DNA from: Bacillota bacterium | Lineage (GTDB): Bacteria; Bacillota; Clostridia; Christensenellales; Aristaeellaceae | Direction: 5' to 3' | Length of the DNA: 64,000 nucleotides | NCBI GenBank assembly: GCA_023416585.1 | Contig: JAEZHM010000088.1 | Span: forward strand, 62,001-126,000 | In this document: positions 60,635-64,000 of the stretch, in pieces | Layout of the letters: each line of letters begins with the position of its first letter | How positions within the stretch are numbered: position 1 is the first letter of the stretch | The notes under the pieces: model-generated | Told to the model about the DNA's origin: nothing | Database searches by the model: none | The model's input: the letters and a program-made list of their open reading frames with translations, nothing else | Translations under genes and position numbers: made by a program

Positions 60635-61705
60635 CTATCTGCGGAACGTGGAGTGCTCCATCAGTTTTTCGGCCTCCTCATCACTTAAATCATAGTGGTA
60701 AAAAAGCTTGAAAAACTTCTGCGCTTCCGCTGCCATGTCGTATTTATAAACATCCGGGTACAAAAGGCTGCCCAGCCACTTTACACCCAGCAGCCGGTTG
60801 ACAGCCGGCGGCCTGCCCAGCCAATTGTAGGGCTCGCCCGGTATCTCGTAATACCGTCCCTTCTTCATGGCGGTAAGCTCTTGCCACAGCGGGTCTGCTG
60901 CCACCGCTTCATATGCGCTGCCCGGGGCGAACAGGATAACGTCCGGCTGCCATAGCAACACCTGTTCCATGGACACGGGGTTCATGCCGGCGCCGCCGCC
61001 CAAAGCGATGTCCGCCACATTTACGGCGCCCACAAGGTCGATGACGTCAGCATGGATGGAGCCGGAAGGATCGGTCATAAGTCCATCGTATCCCTCGGCA
61101 TAGTATACGTGAACCCGTTTCCCATACCCGATGGCGGAGCTTGACCGCTTTGCCTCCTCTACCGTTTCCCTGGCGTAGCTTGCCAGTTCCCCGGCCTTAC
61201 TTTCCATGCCGGTGAGCGTTCCCAGCATTTCATAAGCCTTACCCATGGTGTCCAGGGTGGCTTCTATAAACACCACCGGGATGCCTGTCTGTGCGGAGAT
61301 GCTGTCCATATCCTCCCGGATGGCCGCTTTCCTTTCTCCGATATCGATGATCACGTCGGGCTTGGCTGCAATCAGCGCCTCCAGGTTCAGGCTCACATTT
61401 CTGCCGTAGAACTGTCCGAAGACCGGCAGGTTCTGCATCGGTTCCGGCAGATAGGTTTTCAGCGCATCGCCGGGCTTTGACGACCAGCCGATGAGCTTTA
61501 AGGGGCAGAGGCTGTACAGCACGATCTGTGCCAGCTGACCGGACGGGGCGATCCTGTTGACGGAGGCGGGGAGTATAACCTGCCTGCCCGCCGAGTCCAC
61601 AAACACGCGGCGCTCCTCCGCCGTACCCGGTAGGATAATGGTTTGCATCAGCAGTACCGCAAGCATCGCTATTAACAAATATCGGCGAGGCAACATATTT
61701 TTCAT
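60635..61705 (-). CDS. Metal/siderophore/cobalamin-type ABC substrate-binding protein
   Basis: 356 residues. ATG 61705 overlaps the stop of the ATPase gene (ATGA). The signal segment (YLLIAMLAVLLMQTIILPGTAEE) lacks a lipobox cysteine. The FepB/BtuF-type fold is recognised by VFVDSAGRQVILPASVNRIA, NLEALIAAKPDVIIDIG, WQPDVILFAP and the final YYEIPGEPYNWLGRPPAVNRLLGVKWL. Last gene of a three-gene operon (permease, ATPase, binding protein). Ligand not determined: iron-siderophore, heme, cobalamin or another chelate; no riboswitch was seen that would settle it. Confidence 0.88.
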   Translation of the reverse strand: MKNMLPRRYLLIAMLAVLLMQTIILPGTAEERRVFVDSAGRQVILPASVNRIAPSGQLAQIVLYSLCPLKLIGWSSKPGDALKTYLPEPMQNLPVFGQFYGRNVSLNLEALIAAKPDVIIDIGERKAAIREDMDSISAQTGIPVVFIEATLDTMGKAYEMLGTLTGMESKAGELASYARETVEEAKRSSSAIGYGKRVHVYYAEGYDGLMTDPSGSIHADVIDLVGAVNVADIALGGGAGMNPVSMEQVLLWQPDVILFAPGSAYEAVAADPLWQELTAMKKGRYYEIPGEPYNWLGRPPAVNRLLGVKWLGSLLYPDVYKYDMAAEAQKFFKLFYHYDLSDEEAEKLMEHSTFRR

Positions 61706-62502
61706 GAAATCCACTCTTTCTCTTCCTGCAATGCCGGCACACAAACGCGCACCTGTTTGAGGCCGGCGTTGCAATTCACAAGCCGCACAGGAATGCCGTA
61801 GATCCTTTTAAGCAGTTCCTCAGTCAGCACATCTATGGGTGAGCCCAACGCGGCAATCTGCCCACCTTCCAAAACCAACACCCGGTCCGCGTACAAAAAG
61901 GCGTGCTCGGGGTGGTGGGATGTTACGGCCACCGCATAGCCGCGCTTGGCAAGGCTGGCGGCAGCGTTCAGCACCCTCTGTTGGTTGCCGTAATCCAGGT
62001 TGGCCACAGGTTCATCCATCAGCAGTATAGCGGTATCCTGCATAAGCGCCCTGGCGGTCAAAACAAGCTGCCGTTCCCCGCCGCTTAAACTTGCGTAACC
62101 CCTATCCTTCAGATGCGAAATGCCAAGGTCTTCAAGCACTTGTTCAGCCTTCATCCTATGGCATTTGCCCGGAGCTGAAAAGGCGCTGACGGCGGAAGCC
62201 ATGCCCATGAGCACCACCTCCAGCACCGCATAATCGAATATAGGCTGGTGGGATTGAGGTATGTAGGCCGTACGCCTGGCCAATTGCTTAGGAGTATAGC
62301 CGCGTATCTCCTTTCCATGAAGGCGGATGCTGCCTTCGTATCCCCCTGAAAGGCCCAGCATGCATTTGAACAGCGTGCTCTTTCCGGCCCCGTTCTGCCC
62401 CAGCACAAACAGCACTTCCCCTTGGTTTAGGGAAAAGGAGATGCCGCAGAGTACCTCGTTTCGTCCGTAGCGGAATCGCACATCCTGCAAGGCCATACTC
62501 AT
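61702..62502 (-). CDS. ABC transporter ATPase (FecE/BtuD type)
   Basis: 266 residues from ATG 62502, overlapping the permease stop by 4 bp; the longer frame up to 62775 lies inside the permease gene and is rejected. Walker A GQNGAGKST, Q-loop in AYIPQSHQPIFDYAVLE, signature LSGGERQLVLTARAL, Walker B AILLMDEPVANLD and the switch His in VAVTSHHPEHAF are all present. It energises the FecCD-type permease; it is not of the MalK kind and would not serve the sugar importers. Confidence 0.95.
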   Translation of the reverse strand: MSMALQDVRFRYGRNEVLCGISFSLNQGEVLFVLGQNGAGKSTLFKCMLGLSGGYEGSIRLHGKEIRGYTPKQLARRTAYIPQSHQPIFDYAVLEVVLMGMASAVSAFSAPGKCHRMKAEQVLEDLGISHLKDRGYASLSGGERQLVLTARALMQDTAILLMDEPVANLDYGNQQRVLNAAASLAKRGYAVAVTSHHPEHAFLYADRVLVLEGGQIAALGSPIDVLTEELLKRIYGIPVRLVNCNAGLKQVRVCVPALQEEKEWIS

Positions 62503-63614
62503 GCCATCCGCCGCCTCCTCAGCATCAGAAAGAGGAAAAACGGCGCTCCCACCAAGGAGGTCAGTATCCCCAGCGGGATTTCCGATGCGGCAATGAGCCT
62601 CGCCAAGGTATCCACCATCAAAAGATAGCTTCCTCCCAGAAGCATGCTTGCCGGCATAAGAAGTCGGTTGTTGCTGCCTACCAGCATGCGGGCCAGGTGC
62701 GGGATTACCAGCCCGACCCAGCCGATCATGCCGCTCACCGCCACGCTGGCGGATGTGACAAGCGTGGCGCAGCACACTATGATTAACCGGAGCCGGCCGG
62801 TGTGAATTCCAAGCGTTCGCGCCTCGCTTTCACCCATGGCGAGTATGTTCAGCCGCCACCTGAATAAAAGAAGCGGCACAAGGCCCAATAAAATCGGGAC
62901 CGCGGCAAGCGCCACATCCTGGGACCGGATGGATGCCAGGCTGCCCATCAGCCAGTAGGTGATGGAAGGCAGCGTATCGTTGGGGTCGGCAATCAATTTC
63001 AGGTACGATATCCCGGAAGAAAAAAGGGAACCGGTCATGATCCCTGCCAGCACCATCCCGAAGGCCAAATCATGACGCGTGCGCGTGCTGATAAAATAGG
63101 CGATGGCCACGGCCACGATGCCAAAGAAAAACGACGTCAGGGTGATGCCAAGGAAGCTGAACGATAGGGAAATGCCTATAGCCGCCCCGAAGCCGGCCCC
63201 GGCCGACGCGCCCAGCACATCCGGCGATACCATGGGGTTCTGAAACAAACTTTGATAGGCAACGCCGGCGCCGGACAATGCGGAGCCGATCATCACCGCC
63301 GCCAGAACCCTTGGAAGGCGGATGTTCAGTATCACTGTTTCCGCCGTGTCACTCCATAATTTATCCATGGGGATGAGCCGGGATATCATGACCCTGATAA
63401 GCTCCCCCAGGGAAACGGGATATTTGCCCAGGGAAAAGGACAGGAAAAAGCTGCAAAGCAAAAGCAGCGCCATGCCTAAAATGTACAATGAGCCTTTCGG
63501 CTGCGTTCGTTCGATTGAAATCCCATCTTTCCGTAGTAGAATGTGTTGGGAAAAGGTGGCTATTCCATAGCGAAGGGTATCATGCGCGAGATTGGAAGTA
63601 TGTTGCCATAGCAA
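62499..63614 (-). CDS. FecCD-type ABC transporter permease
   Basis: About 371 residues from a TTG at 63614; the start is unsure because no good ribosome binding site is visible and the first about 40 residues are unlike the family, so the true start may be internal. The conserved part begins near GSLYILGMALLLLCSFFLSFSLG. Family landmarks are NIRLPRVLAAVMIGSALSGAGVAYQSLFQNPMVSPDVLGASAGAGFGAA and the coupling region ESEARTLGIHTGRLRLI. About ten helices. First gene of the importer operon. Confidence 0.9.
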   Translation of the reverse strand: MLWQHTSNLAHDTLRYGIATFSQHILLRKDGISIERTQPKGSLYILGMALLLLCSFFLSFSLGKYPVSLGELIRVMISRLIPMDKLWSDTAETVILNIRLPRVLAAVMIGSALSGAGVAYQSLFQNPMVSPDVLGASAGAGFGAAIGISLSFSFLGITLTSFFFGIVAVAIAYFISTRTRHDLAFGMVLAGIMTGSLFSSGISYLKLIADPNDTLPSITYWLMGSLASIRSQDVALAAVPILLGLVPLLLFRWRLNILAMGESEARTLGIHTGRLRLIIVCCATLVTSASVAVSGMIGWVGLVIPHLARMLVGSNNRLLMPASMLLGGSYLLMVDTLARLIAASEIPLGILTSLVGAPFFLFLMLRRRRMA

Positions 63615-63802
63615 CGGATTTGCAATAACATTCTTTGATAAGGACCCGTTGGCGGTTTAATATGAGGTATTCTCTTTTTGTTAAAACTGTTTAATGTACA
63701 AAAAAACGCCATTTTCATGACAGCTCATATGGATATTACAACAACTGATTATTGTTTTTGTTAACCTCCTCCAGCCTCCTCCAAGAGAGAACCTCTCCTA
63801 AA
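63615..63802. other. Upstream region of the FecCD-type operon
   Basis: A+T-rich, no gene. A weak minus-strand promoter pair (TTAACA and TATTAA, 16 nt apart, near 63660-63690) could serve the importer. No riboswitch-like conserved core (cobalamin, FMN, TPP) was recognised. Confidence 0.4.
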
Positions 63803-63916
63803 GGCTTCCCCTTGAGGGGAAGCTTAAGACGAAGGAGACTGATGAGGTGTTAATGAATGCGCAGTCGTTCGAAGCTAAACACCTCATCCGGCGTGTGCTC
63901 CCACCTTCCCCTCAAG
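63803..63916 (-). repeat. Palindromic intergenic repeat R1, copy D (reverse orientation)
   Basis: GGCTTCCCCTTGAGGGGAAG, GACGAAGGAGACTGATGAGG, about 30 unique bases, then ACACCTCATCCGGCG and CCACCTTCCCCTCAAG: the complement of the module order in copies A-C, with a truncated last palindrome. Confidence 0.8.
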
Positions 63917-63940
63917 TAAACGTTGATTAAAGCGCCAACG

Positions 63941-64000
63941 TGTCATTCTGAGGGAACGAAGCGACCGAAGAATCTTTATGCCGCAAGGGGTTCAAGATTC
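63941..64000. repeat. Palindromic repeat R3, copy B (cut by the window end)
   Basis: TGTCATTCTGAGGGAACGAA, GACCGAAGAATCTTTATGCC and the start of the second arm (TTCAAGATTC) match copy A at 59252 with scattered differences. The window ends inside it. Confidence 0.75.

Noticed and set aside
63615..63802. Cobalamin or other riboswitch ahead of the FecCD-type operon
   Set aside because: Looked for a conserved B12-box-like core and other known leader motifs; none is visible.

Overview
The window looks like a chromosomal stretch of a fermentative, saccharolytic Bacillota, most likely class Clostridia. The reasons are strong AGGAGG-type ribosome binding sites with ATG, GTG and TTG starts, CUT1 sugar importers of the LplA/LplB/YtcP and UgpB/A/E kinds that lack their own ATPase gene, YesN-like membrane AraC regulators, a ROK kinase and GH4/PfkB sugar catabolism. 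Several families of short palindromic intergenic repeats are also present. No phage, integrase, transposase, CRISPR array or rRNA was seen.

Layout. 1-1881: end of a sugar-catabolic operon (TIM-barrel isomerase, D-2-hydroxyacid dehydrogenase), followed by a decayed stretch with a broken tRNA-Ser. 2595-19627: an arabinoxylan locus. An AraC regulator is divergent from a long colinear run holding a giant binding protein with extra beta-sandwich modules, two permease pairs, an NHL/TPR membrane protein, a YIP1 membrane protein, a DUF5696 protein, a second binding protein and a secreted GH10-GH43-CBM6 enzyme. 19737-20918: an orphan 2-oxoamine synthase. 21061-27715: a LacI regulator divergent from a glycerol-3-phosphate/glycerophosphodiester (Ugp-like) import operon with HAD phosphatase and GDPD. 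27928-29742: a peptidoglycan-binding repeat protein. 30393-32072: a ROK kinase fused to a GmhA-like isomerase. 32666-41696: importer, YesN regulator, an unclassified (alpha/alpha)6-type protein and galactonate dehydratase (DgoD). 41905-50072: DeoR regulator and a divergon of GH4 + PfkB against importer + PIG-L deacetylase. 50091-52737: DUF3892, nucleotidyltransferase and AraC. 52929-59178: importer with two Gfo/Idh/MocA oxidoreductases. 59509-63614: Crp/Fnr regulator convergent with a FecCD-type metal/cofactor importer.

How it works together. The window holds six complete CUT1 importers (one or more binding proteins plus two permeases each) without any MalK/MsmX-type ATPase, so a shared ATPase encoded elsewhere must energise them. 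Each importer lies beside its own regulator (AraC, LacI, YesN) and a small set of substrate-specific enzymes. All seven ABC binding proteins lack a lipobox cysteine, which bears on how they are held at the cell surface.

Most notable: the DUF5696/YIP1/NHL/large-binding-protein set inside the xylan locus as a poorly characterised surface system; the ROK-GmhA fusion without the ROK zinc cysteines; the unclassified glycosidase-like protein at 38630-40516; the truncated tRNA-Ser; and nested repeat families R1-R4.
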